A DNA stretch of 64,000 nucleotides from CAWAMD01 sp963783045 (GTDB taxonomy: Bacteria; Actinomycetota; Nitriliruptoria; Nitriliruptorales; Nitriliruptoraceae). The stretch spans positions 1,240,001 through 1,304,000 of the forward strand of contig CAWAMD010000005.1 in NCBI GenBank assembly GCA_963783045.1. Direction: 5' to 3'. The translations under genes and the position numbers were made by a program. Positions 9,361-19,136 of this stretch are shown piece by piece (the first letter of the stretch is position 1; the number at the start of each line of letters is the position of its first letter). The notes under the pieces were generated by a model, which was not told the DNA's origin, made no database searches, and worked only from the letters and a program-made list of their open reading frames with translations.

Positions 9361-12300
9361 ACGGTAGTCCTCGCCCTGCCACCAGCCGGTCGCCCAGTAC
9401 AGCGACCCGTCCGGTCCCAGCGCGATGTCGGTCGGCGCGATGACGTCTGCGAAGGGCCCCGGTACACCGTCGGCGCGGGAGCCGACGTTGGTCGTGCAGC
9501 ACAGCGAGCTGGGGTAGCCGACCCCGGCGACCCGTTCGACGACACCTGCCGGCGCGATCTCGAGGATCTCATGGGTCTCGATGTCGGGCAGGTACACGCT
9601 GCCGTCGGGTCCCACCTCGAGGGCCTCGATGTAGCCGCCGAGGTGGATCCGGTCGTACGGGGTGCCCGAGCAGTCGACACCGTCGAAGCCATCCCACGTC
9701 GAGCAGTTGCCCGCGATCCGTGGCGCCCCGCCGGCGACGTACTCGACGACGCCCGTGGGCGTGATCCGGCGGACCTCGCTGCTGTCGACCTCACGGTCGT
9801 AGTCGAGGAAGTAGAGCGACCCGTCCGGGCCGACGTCCAGCGGCATGTCCCCGGAGTTGCCGGCCGTCGCCTCCTGGGCGGGGCCACCGTTGCCGCAGTC
9901 GGCGGTGTCGCAGGTGACGTTGGGGTCGCCGAGCAGCGTGTCGATCGTCCCGCCCGGGTCGATGCGGCGGATGACACCGTGGCCGGAGACGAAGACGGTC
10001 CCGTCTGGCGCGGCAGCGACGTAGACGTTCGAGCCGTACAGGCTGGCATCGCGTGCGGGGCCCGAGTCACCGCAGGCGGACCCGGCGTCGACGCACTGCT
10101 CGCCGTTGCCGGCGAACACCGTCACCATGCGCGTGTCCGGGTCGATGCGGAACAGGCGGTATGCGTCCTCGTCGGCGAGCAGGAGGTCACCGTCCGGGAG
10201 CAGGTCCAGGTCCGACGGCGCATCGAAGTTGACGGTGCGCGCGTCCACAGGCTCGTCGAGCGGGCAGTCCCCACCGATCGCCACGAACGCCGCGACCGGG
10301 CCCCCCACGCTGTCGGGCCCGTAGCGGCATGTCCCAGCGGCGTAGCCGCCCCCGCCGAGGTGCGAGATCGACCCGTCCGGGTGGATCGTGAACAGGAGGT
10401 TGTTCTCGTCCACGAAGTACACCGTGCCGTCCCCGGCGACGGTCACGAAGTTGGGCGCGATCGGGGTCTTGTCAGCCGGCACCCCCGCCTGCAGGCAGTC
10501 GGCGTCGAAGGACAATCCACACGGGTCGCCGGTTCCGCCGACGGTCTGCACCGCACCGCCCAGGACCGAAGCGCCCTGCGTGGTCCCGTCGCCGAGGTGG
10601 ACGACGCCGGATGTCGGGTCGTAGACGTGGTGATCGGTGAGCGTCCATCCACCGAGACCGTCGACCCGGGAGTCGAAGCCACCCAGCCGTGTGCGGTAGG
10701 TGCGGGACGCCGAGGTCTCGATCCGTGCCGCGACGCGGCCGGTGCCGACCTGGACCGCGCCATCGACCGTCGGGAAGCCGAAGGCGCGTGCCTGTCCCGC
10801 AGGGATGGCATAGACCGCCTCGTACACGTAGGTGATGCGGGCGGTGAGAGCTTGCTGGCCCTGCACGGACCGTCCGAACCGGTCCCGGCCGTCCCAGGCC
10901 ACGGTCCAGCGTTGGTTCGCCACGGGCTGGTCGAACGTCCGCTCGTAGCGCTTGCCCGCAACCGTGGCCGTCGCCTCGACGCGAACGAGCCCTGTCGGGA
11001 GAGCGTTGCCCGTCACACGCAGATCCAGCGTGCGTGTGCGCCCCGGGACGCGGTCGGAGCTGTACTGCAGCGCCTGCCCGGTGCCGGGAAGCGCGATGGT
11101 CTCACGCAGCACCTGGTGCTCGGCCTCGATCGTGCCGTACCCGGTCTCGACGAACGGGTCGTCGGTTCGGGACTCCTCACCGTCGAAGGGGTCGAAGTCC
11201 TTCGGCGGCTCGGGATCGTCGGGCGTCCACACGGGGTGGTTGAGGTCGACGGGGGTGAAGTGGGAGATCGTCACTCGCCACACGGTGTCGCCGGGGTCGA
11301 ACAGGTCGGCGAGGGCCTGCCGTTCGGCGTCGGTGAGGGCACCGGTCGTCGCGGCCGTGCCGTTGTCCGCCCCGCCGTCGCCGGTCGTGTCGACCTGGGC
11401 GAGTCCGCCGGCGGTCTCCTCGACGATGCCGACGACGTGGCCGTTGAGCTCGGCGTCCCACGCCGCCTTGCTGCGGTCGTAGGAACCCAGCGGGACGACG
11501 AGCCCGACGGGGAACCCGAGGAACTGGGTGCCGGCGGATGCGTCGATGTCCTCCAGGTACATCGTGACCGGCTGGCTGAACTGCACCGACGCGTCGTCGG
11601 CAACCCCGTCGACAGAGAACTCCGCGGCGTACGTGTAGGCCGACGCCGGCGGCAGCTCCGCAGGCATGGCTTCGGGACCACTGCCGCCGACCGTGTACTC
11701 GGTCACGCGCACGTTCAGTGGGTTCGGGGCATCGCTGATCGAGCCGTCGGGTTCTTGGATCTGGGCGGTCGTCCCACCCGCGAACAGCAGGTAGGGGGTG
11801 CGGGTCCCGTCCGCGTCGGTGACGGTGGTACCGGTGTGAACGGTGATGTCGCCGGGGGCAAGGTTGGCGAGGTCGACCGTCGTCGCGGCCGGATCGAGCG
11901 GGGTCATGACAACGTCGTCGATGACGGCCCAGTCCTGCCACTGCATGGTGATCGAGCGCTGGACCGACAGCAGCCCGTCGCCGGTGAAGTCGAAGGTCAG
12001 TACCCCACCGCCGTTGACCGCCAGGTCCCAGCTCCCGTCGCTCTGTGTGAGCGTGTACCCGGCGTCGCGGTCGCCGAGGACCTCGACGCGCACACCGCCG
12101 ATGCCGCTGCCGTCGCGGTCGAGCACGCGACCGGAGGCGACGCCAGCTCGTTGCGGCTCGAAGACACCCGGGTCGTCGACGATCTGCCGCGGGGCGTCAC
12201 CGGTGTAGAGGGCGGCACCGGTCGAGAAGGCGGAGGTCGTACCCGCGGCCCCGCCGGGCGGCGGGTCGCGCAGGACGCCGAGGTCGCCGTCGCCTGGCTC

Positions 12301-12980
12301 GCCGCCCCCGGTCTCGCAGGCGGTGACCGTGACGGTCACGGGGACGGACTCGTTGTTGACCGCCGGTGACTCGTTCGAGGCCGCGACCGAGGCCTGGTTC
12401 ACGACCTCGTGACACGCGGTCGCGGTCGTCGTCACGTGAATGGTGATGTCCAGCGACGCACCTGGTGCGAGGTCCCCGATGGCACAGCTGACGGTGTTGT
12501 CGGCACCAACCGTGCACGAGCCATCCGGCGTCCACGTCGCCGAGTCGATGACGAGGTCGCTGTCGACATGGTCGGTCACGACGACACCCTCGGCAGCGCC
12601 GGTGCCGACGTTCTGGGGGGTGAGTGTGTAGGTGTAGCTCCCACCCGCAGCCACGAGGTCGGTCGACGCGGTCTTCGCGACGGTTACGTCCGGCGCGCCA
12701 CTGTCGGGGGGCCCGTCCTGCGCCCCGAAGCAGCCCATGGCCCGTTGCAGATCGCGTGCGGCGGCGGTGAACGCCTCGCGTTCGGTGTCGCTCAGATGGG
12801 ACTTGTCTGCCGCCTTCACGACCTCTTCGACGAACGTGTCGAGCTTCTCGCACGCCTTGCCCAACCGGTACTTGGCCAGCTCCTCGGCGGCCTTGTGCAG
12901 CGCATCGAGAAGCTTCTTGGCGTCCTTGCCCTGCACGCCTTCGACGGCAGCCTCGAGCGCATCGAACGTCGCCCTGCACG
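9345..12980 (-). pseudogene. RHS/YD-repeat giant protein, middle segment (DUF11, carboxypeptidase-like and NHL-like modules)
   Basis: Second frame of the split gene. In order it has a third FIMAH-like repeat (AKKLLDALHKAAEELAKYRL, about 12800-12930), a DUF11-type adhesin domain (VTVAKTAS, YTYTLTPQNVGTGAAEG; about 12370-12690), a carboxypeptidase-regulatory-like module (SGRVLDRDGSGIGGVRVEVLG; about 11950-12150) and a long extracellular region with a GGWTLTDHHVYDP segment. NHL-type propeller repeats with L-x-PDG-x-L/I and GPDGSLYW blades follow (about 9370-10460). Propeller followed by YD shell is the order seen in teneurin-like bacterial proteins. The frame is lost after GEDYRLRR near 9360, where the YD frame takes over. 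Confidence 0.85.
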
Positions 12981-13648
12981 TCCTGGCCGACACCACAGCC
13001 CACGGCAGCCTTCAACGCGGTGGCCGCGTCCGTCAGGGACGCGGCATCCTCGGCGCTCAGTGCGTCCTTGTCGGCCTGCTTCGCGACCTCTCCGACGAAC
13101 GAGTCCAGCTTCTCGCAGGCCTTGTCCAACCGGTACTTGCCCAGCTCCTCGACGGCCTTGCCCAGCTCCTTCGCGAGCTTCTTCGGATCGCCCGTCGTCA
13201 GACCCTCGATCTGTGCGCTCAGCCCGCCGATGGCGTCCTGAACGTCCGCGCCGGGCGTGCAGCCGATCTGCGTGCGCGGACCGTCGACCGCTGCTTCCAG
13301 ACTCTCCACCTGGTCGGCCGTGAGCTCGTTCTTGTCGGCCTGCTTGTCGACCTCCTCGACGAACGTGTCCAGCTTCTGACACGCCTTGCCGAACTCGTAC
13401 TTGCCCAGCTCCTCGACGGCCTTCTCCAGCTCCTTGACGAGCTTCTTGGCATCACCTGCCGGCGGGTCGAGGTCTGCGACGTGTTCGCTCAATGTGTCGA
13501 TACCGGCGATGGCTGCGTGCTCGGGAGCAGGCGGCTCTTCCACCGCGGCATGTGCCGCGATCGAAGACACCGCGGTGGGAACGCAGACGCTCGCAAGGAG
13601 CGTGAGCATCGTGGTCGTCGCGACGGTGAGACGGCGGTGAATGGACAC
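12972..13648 (-). pseudogene. RHS/YD-repeat giant protein, N-terminal segment (signal peptide, FIMAH-like repeats)
   Basis: I chose the GTG at 13648, which has a GAGG ribosome site and gives a clean signal peptide (IHRRLTVATTTMLTLLASV, cleavage after AHAA); an ATG at 13717 is possible. Two repeats of about 85 residues follow, at roughly 68-130 and 157-220. Each reads KKLVKELEKAVEELGKYEFG / KACQKLDTFVEEV / DK.AL..., ending in a conserved Cys (IGC, VGC). They match the pattern of FIMAH domains, alpha-helical modules of secreted proteins. The frame breaks at 12970-12980, inside the third repeat, and resumes one frame over. The full gene would be about 2,500 residues. The SARP-type regulator gene ends 117 bp upstream on the same strand. 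Confidence 0.82.
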
Positions 13649-13765
13649 GAGCGACCTCGGTGACGGCTTCGGCGCACGCAGTGAATACCGGCCCGCTAAC
13701 CGCCCACTAACGGACATCGTCCGGTGGCTCCGTCGTGGTCGACGAGCACGGCGCGCGCCGCGCTG

Positions 13766-16700
13766 TCAGTCGACGGTGCGAAGAAGCACCTCGGCTTCCT
13801 CGACGTAGGGGAGCGCGTCAAGCCTTCGCGAGATCTCCGAGCCTCGCGTCGCCGCGGCCCTGGCACGCTTCCCGTCGCCGCGAAGCAGCGCGATCTCGGC
13901 GAGCGTTGTCGCGACCGGCCCGAACGTGCAGCTGCCCTGCCAGCACACGACGTGCTCATAGGCAGCAAGAGCATCGGCGGCAACGTGCGCCCGATCCGGA
14001 TCGCCGAGCGCCACGGCTGCCCGCCCCGCCGTCTGCGCCGCCGCGAGCCAGGCAAAGTCACGCGCTACCCCGGAGAAGCCGTCACGGGCGAGCTCGTCGA
14101 AGAGCTGCCGGGAGCGGTCTGGGTCGGTATGCGCGAACACGAGCGCGGCAGCCGCGCCCCAGGCGGTCACGAGCGGTTGATCGGCGAGCAGCTCGTCGAA
14201 GAGCGGTACGAGCTCGGCGAGACGGCCCTGGAGCCGGCGCAGCTCGAGCAGCTGCGCCCCGTACACCGCGAGCGCGCGGTCGGCGGAGACCCCTGCGCCG
14301 ATGCGAAGCGCCTCCTCGCTCGCGCGCTCCGCGTCGTCGAACCGACCCTCGAGGGCCGCCAGCGTCGCCTCCTGGTAGGCGTACGACCAGCGTCGGCCTG
14401 CGTTGCCCGCTCGCCGCAGCAGCGTTCTCATCTCGGCATGGGTGGCTCGCAGCTTGGCGCCATCCCCGCGTTGCAGTGCCGCCGAGAACGTGAGGTGTCC
14501 CGCCTCGAACAGTCCGGGACCATCGTCGAGCTCGCCCGCAGCCTCTCGGAGGCGCAGCGCCGCATCCTCACGCCGTTCGAGGTCGTCGGGATGGCCGAGC
14601 GCGAGGTAGGCATACGGGTAGACGAGCACCGCCGTTGCTGCCTGCTGGTCTTCCGGGACGTTCGCAAGTGTCCGCGCCGCGTCCTCGTAGAGTCGGCGGC
14701 AACGGTCCGCCTCGTCGACCATCGAGTACACGAGGCTCGCCGCTGCGCTGATTGCAGCCACCACGGCTGGGTCGGTCTCACGGGCGAGGGCACGTTCGGC
14801 GAGATCGGCTGCGCGCTGCTGAGCAGGCCCCGCCTCGCCGGTCTCGCTCGTCTCGCCCAGCTCGAGGACGGCGAGCACCGCGCGACGTCCCAGATCGCTG
14901 TCACCGCTCGCCACGGCCGCCTCTGCACAGTCGAGCAGGTCCTGAGCATGCCCGGGTAGACCAGCGAGACGACGCGCGTCGGCGGCTTCGACCGCCAGCC
15001 GCAGTAGCCCTACCTCGTCGTCCACACCGGCAGCGACGAGGGTCGATCGTGCGCCGCGAAACCAGTCGGCCGCCTCGTCGTAGGCCTGCGCGGCAAGCGA
15101 CGCGTGCCCGGCGTCGGTGGCGGCCTCGGCGGCGGCGAGAGGATCGAGCTCACGGGCAGCGACACTGTGCCGTGCGATTGTCACTGGAGAGTCGCCGCGT
15201 TCCCGAGCCAGCTGTGCAGCCGTGTGATGCAGCTCGACGCGGCGCCCCGGCGGGACGAGCTCGTAGGCGGCCCGGTGGAGCAGATCGTGGGTGAAGGTCA
15301 GCTGGCTGTCCCGGTGCTCGAGCATCCCCGCAGCCAGTGCCCCGTGCAGGTCGTCTATCTGCGTCATCTCGGCGAGCAGCCCCTCGTCGATCTCTGGGCC
15401 GATGACCGCCGCCACGTCCAACGCTCGGCGCGTACGCAGACCAAGACCGGCGATACGTCGCTTCATGACGTCGAGCAGCTTCGCCGGAACGTCGAAGGCC
15501 GCAGGTGGCTGCACGCCCCCCTGTGCCGTGCGCAGTGCACCCCGCAGTCGCAGGTCGTCGAGGAGCGCACGCACGAAGAGGGGGTTGCCTGCCGTGAGGC
15601 CCATGATCCAGGACACGAACTCTCCGCCCTCGGTGTGCCTGCCGATCTCACGTTCGATGAGCTCCTGAACGGCTGTCGCCTCGAGACCGGGGACGGGGAT
15701 CTCGGCCGTGCGTTCTGCGAGCTGCCCGAGATCGTCGCGCTCACGGGACATCAACAGCAGGTGTATCGGCGCCTCACGGTCGACAGCGGCGAGGAGGATT
15801 CGTCGCGTCGTCGGACCGCACCGATCCGCATCGTCCATGGCGACGACGAGTCCCCCGAGGTGCTCGCTGACACGTGCGAGGGCGTCGGCGAGGTCCTCGA
15901 GCAGACCCACCGTGTCACCGGCCACCCCGCGGTCGAGCGGCGCAGAGCGCGAGGCGGGGTCCAGGACCCGCATGACCGCAGGACCGGGGGGCGGTTCGAG
16001 CCGCAGAAGATCGCCACGCACGGACTCGAGCAGCTGGTGAACGGGCTGGAGGGCCGTCCACGGATTGTCGGCGCAGCTCAGGGCAACGACGTGTTGACCG
16101 GCGGCGTCGAGACGTTCGACGACACGGGCCGCAAGAGCGGTCTTTCCGATCCCAGCAGGGCCGGTCAGCACGACCGCGGATGCCTGGGTCACCGCGTCGA
16201 CGACCTCGTCGGCGAGGGCGTCCCGGCCGACAACGGTCGTGTCCTGCGTTCGGGCAGGTGCGGCGCGCGAGCGACCGGCCCCGGCGAGCACCTGCTGCTG
16301 GACGGCGCGCAGACGGGCTGATGGTTCGAGCCCGAGATCGTTGCGCAGCCGGTCTCTCGCGCGTTGATACGCGTCCAGGGCATCATTGCGACGGCCGGCG
16401 CGCTGAAGCGCCTGGATAAGCAGGATCCAGCGTCCTTCCCGGTGCGGGTCGTCGGCGACGAGTCGCTCGAGCTCGCTGATGGCCGAAGCGTTACGACCGA
16501 GGTCCAGGAGCGCTCTCACGCGTAGCTCGAGCAGTCCCGCGCGCACCTCGGCCAGCCGGACGCGCTCCGCGTTCACCTCCGGCACGTCGAGGTCGGCGAA
16601 TGGTTCGCCACGCCAGAGCGCGAGCCCCTCGTCGGCATGCAGCAGCGCCCGCGCGGGATCCTGTCCGGCGGCACACCGTTCGGCGCTGGCGAGCTGGGAG

Positions 16701-17020
16701 CTCAGAAGGCGTGTATCGAGCGTGACACGGTCGAGGTTCAGCCGGTATCGGCGGCCATCCCACCGCACGGCGTCGTCGACCAGGAGGTGCCGGGCTCGGC
16801 GCACATGGTTGTGCAGGGATTGACGGGCAGTCACCGGCGGCTCCTGCTGCCAGAGAAACCGCAGCAGCTGTTCCGGTGTCATCCCGTACGCCACGTCCAG
16901 CGCGAGCGCGGCGAGCAGACGACGAAGAGAGGGGTTCGGTGTCGCCGGGTCAGGGGACCTGCCGAGGACGGTCGTGCCGATCACGCCGACGTGATCGTAC
17001 GCATCATCAAGAGAGGCCAT
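13766..17020 (-). CDS. SARP/BTAD-type transcriptional regulator with AAA ATPase and TPR-like region
   Basis: This large cytoplasmic regulator has 1,084 residues. Residues about 11-96 are an OmpR-like winged helix and 101-246 a bacterial transcriptional activation domain (ALWRGEPFADLDVP, ARDRLRNDLGLEPS). A STAND/AAA-type ATPase follows, with Walker A TGPAGIGKTAL at 286-296 and a Walker B-like LVVAMDDADRCG. The rest is helical, TPR-like. There is no LuxR domain at the C-terminus. Such proteins activate nearby genes, using the ATPase and TPR part as the sensor. The gene lies directly upstream of the RHS gene on the same strand, so regulation of that gene is a reasonable guess. The ATG at 17018-17020 is the first in frame. 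Confidence 0.88.
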   Translation of the reverse strand: MASLDDAYDHVGVIGTTVLGRSPDPATPNPSLRRLLAALALDVAYGMTPEQLLRFLWQQEPPVTARQSLHNHVRRARHLLVDDAVRWDGRRYRLNLDRVTLDTRLLSSQLASAERCAAGQDPARALLHADEGLALWRGEPFADLDVPEVNAERVRLAEVRAGLLELRVRALLDLGRNASAISELERLVADDPHREGRWILLIQALQRAGRRNDALDAYQRARDRLRNDLGLEPSARLRAVQQQVLAGAGRSRAAPARTQDTTVVGRDALADEVVDAVTQASAVVLTGPAGIGKTALAARVVERLDAAGQHVVALSCADNPWTALQPVHQLLESVRGDLLRLEPPPGPAVMRVLDPASRSAPLDRGVAGDTVGLLEDLADALARVSEHLGGLVVAMDDADRCGPTTRRILLAAVDREAPIHLLLMSRERDDLGQLAERTAEIPVPGLEATAVQELIEREIGRHTEGGEFVSWIMGLTAGNPLFVRALLDDLRLRGALRTAQGGVQPPAAFDVPAKLLDVMKRRIAGLGLRTRRALDVAAVIGPEIDEGLLAEMTQIDDLHGALAAGMLEHRDSQLTFTHDLLHRAAYELVPPGRRVELHHTAAQLARERGDSPVTIARHSVAARELDPLAAAEAATDAGHASLAAQAYDEAADWFRGARSTLVAAGVDDEVGLLRLAVEAADARRLAGLPGHAQDLLDCAEAAVASGDSDLGRRAVLAVLELGETSETGEAGPAQQRAADLAERALARETDPAVVAAISAAASLVYSMVDEADRCRRLYEDAARTLANVPEDQQAATAVLVYPYAYLALGHPDDLERREDAALRLREAAGELDDGPGLFEAGHLTFSAALQRGDGAKLRATHAEMRTLLRRAGNAGRRWSYAYQEATLAALEGRFDDAERASEEALRIGAGVSADRALAVYGAQLLELRRLQGRLAELVPLFDELLADQPLVTAWGAAAALVFAHTDPDRSRQLFDELARDGFSGVARDFAWLAAAQTAGRAAVALGDPDRAHVAADALAAYEHVVCWQGSCTFGPVATTLAEIALLRGDGKRARAAATRGSEISRRLDALPYVEEAEVLLRTVD

Positions 17021-17233
17021 TCCCGCAATCCAGGGCCCGTCGTCCGGTCACCTTGCCCGGCGACAACCCTAGTCGTGCGACTTGCCGTTCGAACGGATTC
17101 TGACCGGGAAGGGACCCACCCGGTGGTCAACGGCCATGCCGACCTTGCCGGCTTCCGGGACGCCACGTCCAGACTGTCGCGGCCGAGCAGAGGAGCCAGC
17201 GGGAAGGCATGGCTCCGTGCGTCACACAGGGCG

Positions 17234-17256
17234 CTATCCTACTGTTGGTAAGATAG
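17234..17256. promoter_or_regulatory. Imperfect palindrome upstream of the vapBC-like operon, candidate operator
   Basis: Two 9-base arms (17234-17242 CTATCCTAC and 17248-17256 GTAAGATAG) are complementary except at one position, with a 5-base TGTTG spacer. It ends 14 bases before the antitoxin ATG. Antitoxins of this class autoregulate by binding such inverted repeats, so this is the likely site, and its AT-rich core stands out in GC-rich surroundings. Confidence 0.55.
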
Positions 17257-17270
17257 CCACGGGAGGCGCG

Positions 17271-17528
17271 ATGACACGGGCGATGGAGAAGCGATCGGTG
17301 ACGCTGGACCCCGAGGTGGCGGAAGCCGTCGACCACCACGTCCAGGCGGGAGCTGCCCAGTCGTTCTCGGCGGCGATCAACGAAGCTGCCGCGCGGTGGG
17401 CGGCGAACCGCGATCTTCGCAAAGCACTCGACGGGGTGTACGCCGAGGATTCCGATGCGCGTCCGACCGACGAGCAGATCGCCGCTGCCGCCGCGCGCCT
17501 GTCCGACGCCGCTGACGGCGTCCAATGA
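17271..17528 (+). CDS. vapB-like: VapB-like antitoxin
   Basis: This 85-residue protein has a short N-terminal strand (RSVTLDPEVAEAVD) as in ribbon-helix-helix DNA-binding domains. A helical, charged C-terminal tail (LRKALDGVYAEDS) would wrap the toxin. The ATG at 17271 has GGGAGG just upstream, and an inverted repeat lies immediately 5' of it. Its stop overlaps the ATG of the PIN-domain gene by 4 bp. Known antitoxins of this kind neutralise the partner nuclease and repress the operon. Confidence 0.75.
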   Translation: MTRAMEKRSVTLDPEVAEAVDHHVQAGAAQSFSAAINEAAARWAANRDLRKALDGVYAEDSDARPTDEQIAAAAARLSDAADGVQ

Positions 17529-17917
17529 CCGACCTGGTTCTCGACTCCGGCGCACTGACGCTGTTCGCCGACGGCGACCCGAGGGTGCTCGCCGTCCTGG
17601 AGGCGGCACAGCGGGACGACGGCATCGCCTACGTACCGACGGTGTGTCTCGTCGGGTCGTTGACCGGCCGGGCACAGGACGCGAGCCTCAACCGTCGGCT
17701 GAAGGGCACCCGCATGGTCCCGCTGGACGAGACCGGCGCGCGAGAAGCCGCCGCGAGACGGGCCGCCGTCAACGCAGACGATGTGGCCGACCCGGTCGTC
17801 GTCACCACGGCTGCCCGACTCGACGCCGTGGTCGTGACCACCGACCCCGACGACATCACCGCCCTCGCCGCGGTCGTCCCACGCGTAGCAGTGGTCGACC
17901 CGGACCCTGACGAATAG
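17525..17917 (+). CDS. vapC-like: PIN-domain toxin, VapC-like
   Basis: This 130-residue PIN domain is probably an Mg-dependent ribonuclease and the toxic half of the pair. It starts VLDSGAL with the first metal-binding Asp at residue 7, and the later acidic positions are in NADDVADPVVV and TTDPDDI. At the second acidic position of the family (usually Glu in a helix near residue 45) it reads CLVGSL, so one canonical ligand seems missing; activity may be weak or use another residue. Translation is coupled to the antitoxin through ATGA. Confidence 0.75.
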   Translation: MTDLVLDSGALTLFADGDPRVLAVLEAAQRDDGIAYVPTVCLVGSLTGRAQDASLNRRLKGTRMVPLDETGAREAAARRAAVNADDVADPVVVTTAARLDAVVVTTDPDDITALAAVVPRVAVVDPDPDE

Positions 17918-18079
17918 GCCTCACGACCAGCGCGCCAGCCCGAGTCGGCCACAGCGCGATGCACCGCGCGGATGCCGATCCTCGGTGTGTGCCGCGAAGG
18001 CCGACATGGGGCCCACGTGGTCACGCGCGCACGGCCGCGGTGATTTCGGAGCCCCGCCGGTTGCCTCATGGGCCGGGAG

Positions 18080-18454
18080 CTACTCCCGGGTCATCGGCAG
18101 GGCGCGGATGCGGATGCGTTCGGGGGTGACGCTGGCGACGGCACCGGCGAGCAGCTCGTCTTCGATCCGGCCGAGGGTCGAGGCGGCGAGGTCCGCCTGC
18201 TGGGCGGGGGTGAGGTGGTCGGAGGAACGCAGCATCAGCACCGAAGGTCGGCTACCGCCCCGGAGCGCGAGAAGCGTGCCGAAGTCGGCGTCAGCCGTGA
18301 CGATCACGCGGTCGTGGTCCGCGGCGTACGCGAGGATGGTCTGGTCCTCGGTGTTGCCGAGCCCGACCTCGGTGACGTGGACGACGTCGTGGCCGGCTTC
18401 GCGCAGCTGCTGGGCGACCCGGATGGAGAGGTTCTCGTCGACGAGCAGCCTCAT
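18080..18454 (-). CDS. PIN-like toxin, DUF5615 family
   Basis: This 124-residue protein opens with MRLLVDENLS and has LREAGHDVVHV, DRVIVTADADFG and PSVLMLR. That is the typical layout of DUF5615/Mut7-C-like PIN nucleases, with acidic ligands at D6, E7 and in the TADADFG loop. It overlaps its DUF433 partner by 4 bp, a standard toxin-antitoxin arrangement. The target RNA is unknown. All the family acidic positions appear intact. Confidence 0.82.
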   Translation of the reverse strand: MRLLVDENLSIRVAQQLREAGHDVVHVTEVGLGNTEDQTILAYAADHDRVIVTADADFGTLLALRGGSRPSVLMLRSSDHLTPAQQADLAASTLGRIEDELLAGAVASVTPERIRIRALPMTRE

Positions 18455-18681
18455 CCGGCCGCGGAGGCAGGCAGCTCGCGTTCCCGGGTGTAGGCGGCGG
18501 CGTACTCGAGGGCTGCGAGCACGTCCTCACGTTCGAGCTGGGGGTAGTCGGCGAGGATGTCGTCGATGGACCGCCCGGCGGCGAGCTGCCCCAGCACGGC
18601 GCTGACCGTGATGCGGGTGCCCCGGATGCAGGGCAGACCCTGCATCCGGGCCGGGTCGACGGAGATGCGCTCGAATGCCAT
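18451..18681 (-). CDS. DUF433 antitoxin
   Basis: This 76-residue protein has the DUF433 pattern I-S-V-D-P, then G.PCIRGTRI, then VLGQLAAGRSIDDILADYPQL and a final helix starting LAALEYAAAY. DUF433 proteins have a winged-helix fold and pair with DUF5615 toxins. The stop overlaps the toxin start (ATGA). A 7-base inverted repeat at 18697-18715 lies 16 bases upstream of the ATG and may be its operator. Confidence 0.85.
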   Translation of the reverse strand: MAFERISVDPARMQGLPCIRGTRITVSAVLGQLAAGRSIDDILADYPQLEREDVLAALEYAAAYTRERELPASAAG

Positions 18682-18696
18682 GCCGCAAGCCTACGC

Positions 18697-18715
18697 GACG
18701 CCGGTCGGCGGCGTC
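18697..18715. promoter_or_regulatory. Inverted repeat upstream of the DUF433/DUF5615 pair
   Basis: GACGCCG and CGGCGTC are perfect complements around a 5-base GTCGG spacer, just 5' of the antitoxin start. Placement fits an autoregulatory operator, but short GC palindromes are common in this genome, so this is tentative. Confidence 0.35.
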
Positions 18716-18782
18716 TGTCAGCTACCGCCCGCCAGGTACTGGCTGACCGCGTGGGTCGCGTGCCGATTGAGCTGCCCCGGGC

Positions 18783-18930
18783 ACGGTCGCGACCGGGTAT
18801 GGGCTGCAGGGCCGCTCTCGGTCGCCGCAGGCCTGCTCTGGCCACTCACCCTCTACGTCTGGGACCTCGACTGGACCGTCACCGGCCGGGACCGACGCCA
18901 CAGAGGCCGCTGACGACCATCGGCGTCGCC
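18783..18930 (+). repeat. Partial copy of the small membrane-protein gene at 20432 (direct repeat, copy A)
   Basis: About 145 bases match 20529-20677 closely, at roughly nine in ten positions by eye. They encode WAAGPLSVAAGLLWPLTLYV plus the tail WDLDW...DRDRRH and the stop near 18913. The 5' half of the gene, with its start and first membrane helix, is absent here, so this copy is a fragment. The rest of 18682-19136 contains no recognisable gene. Confidence 0.7.
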
Positions 18931-19136
18931 GCGACGACCGATGCGCGTGCGGCCCTGGGAGGGGCGCGGACGACCGCACCCCGAGCGCTGGCGGGTCATG
19001 GGCCTGGCAGCAGCCAAGACCACTCCAGTGGTTCGCCGCGGAGCAGCCCCGCGTGCTGGCCACCATGGCCATGGTGGGAGCGCGAGGTGGCCGAGGCGAT
19101 GGCGGTCGCGCCTAGAACCCCCTGAACACCGGCGGT

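Noticed and set aside
9346..12369. Plus-strand open frame of 1,007 residues
   Set aside because: Antisense to the RHS gene and caused by GC-rich codons; no family pattern.
17021..17270. Possible integrase or attachment site at the left edge of the toxin-antitoxin island
   Set aside because: No tRNA gene, integrase motif or clear copy of the rnpB end was seen by eye.
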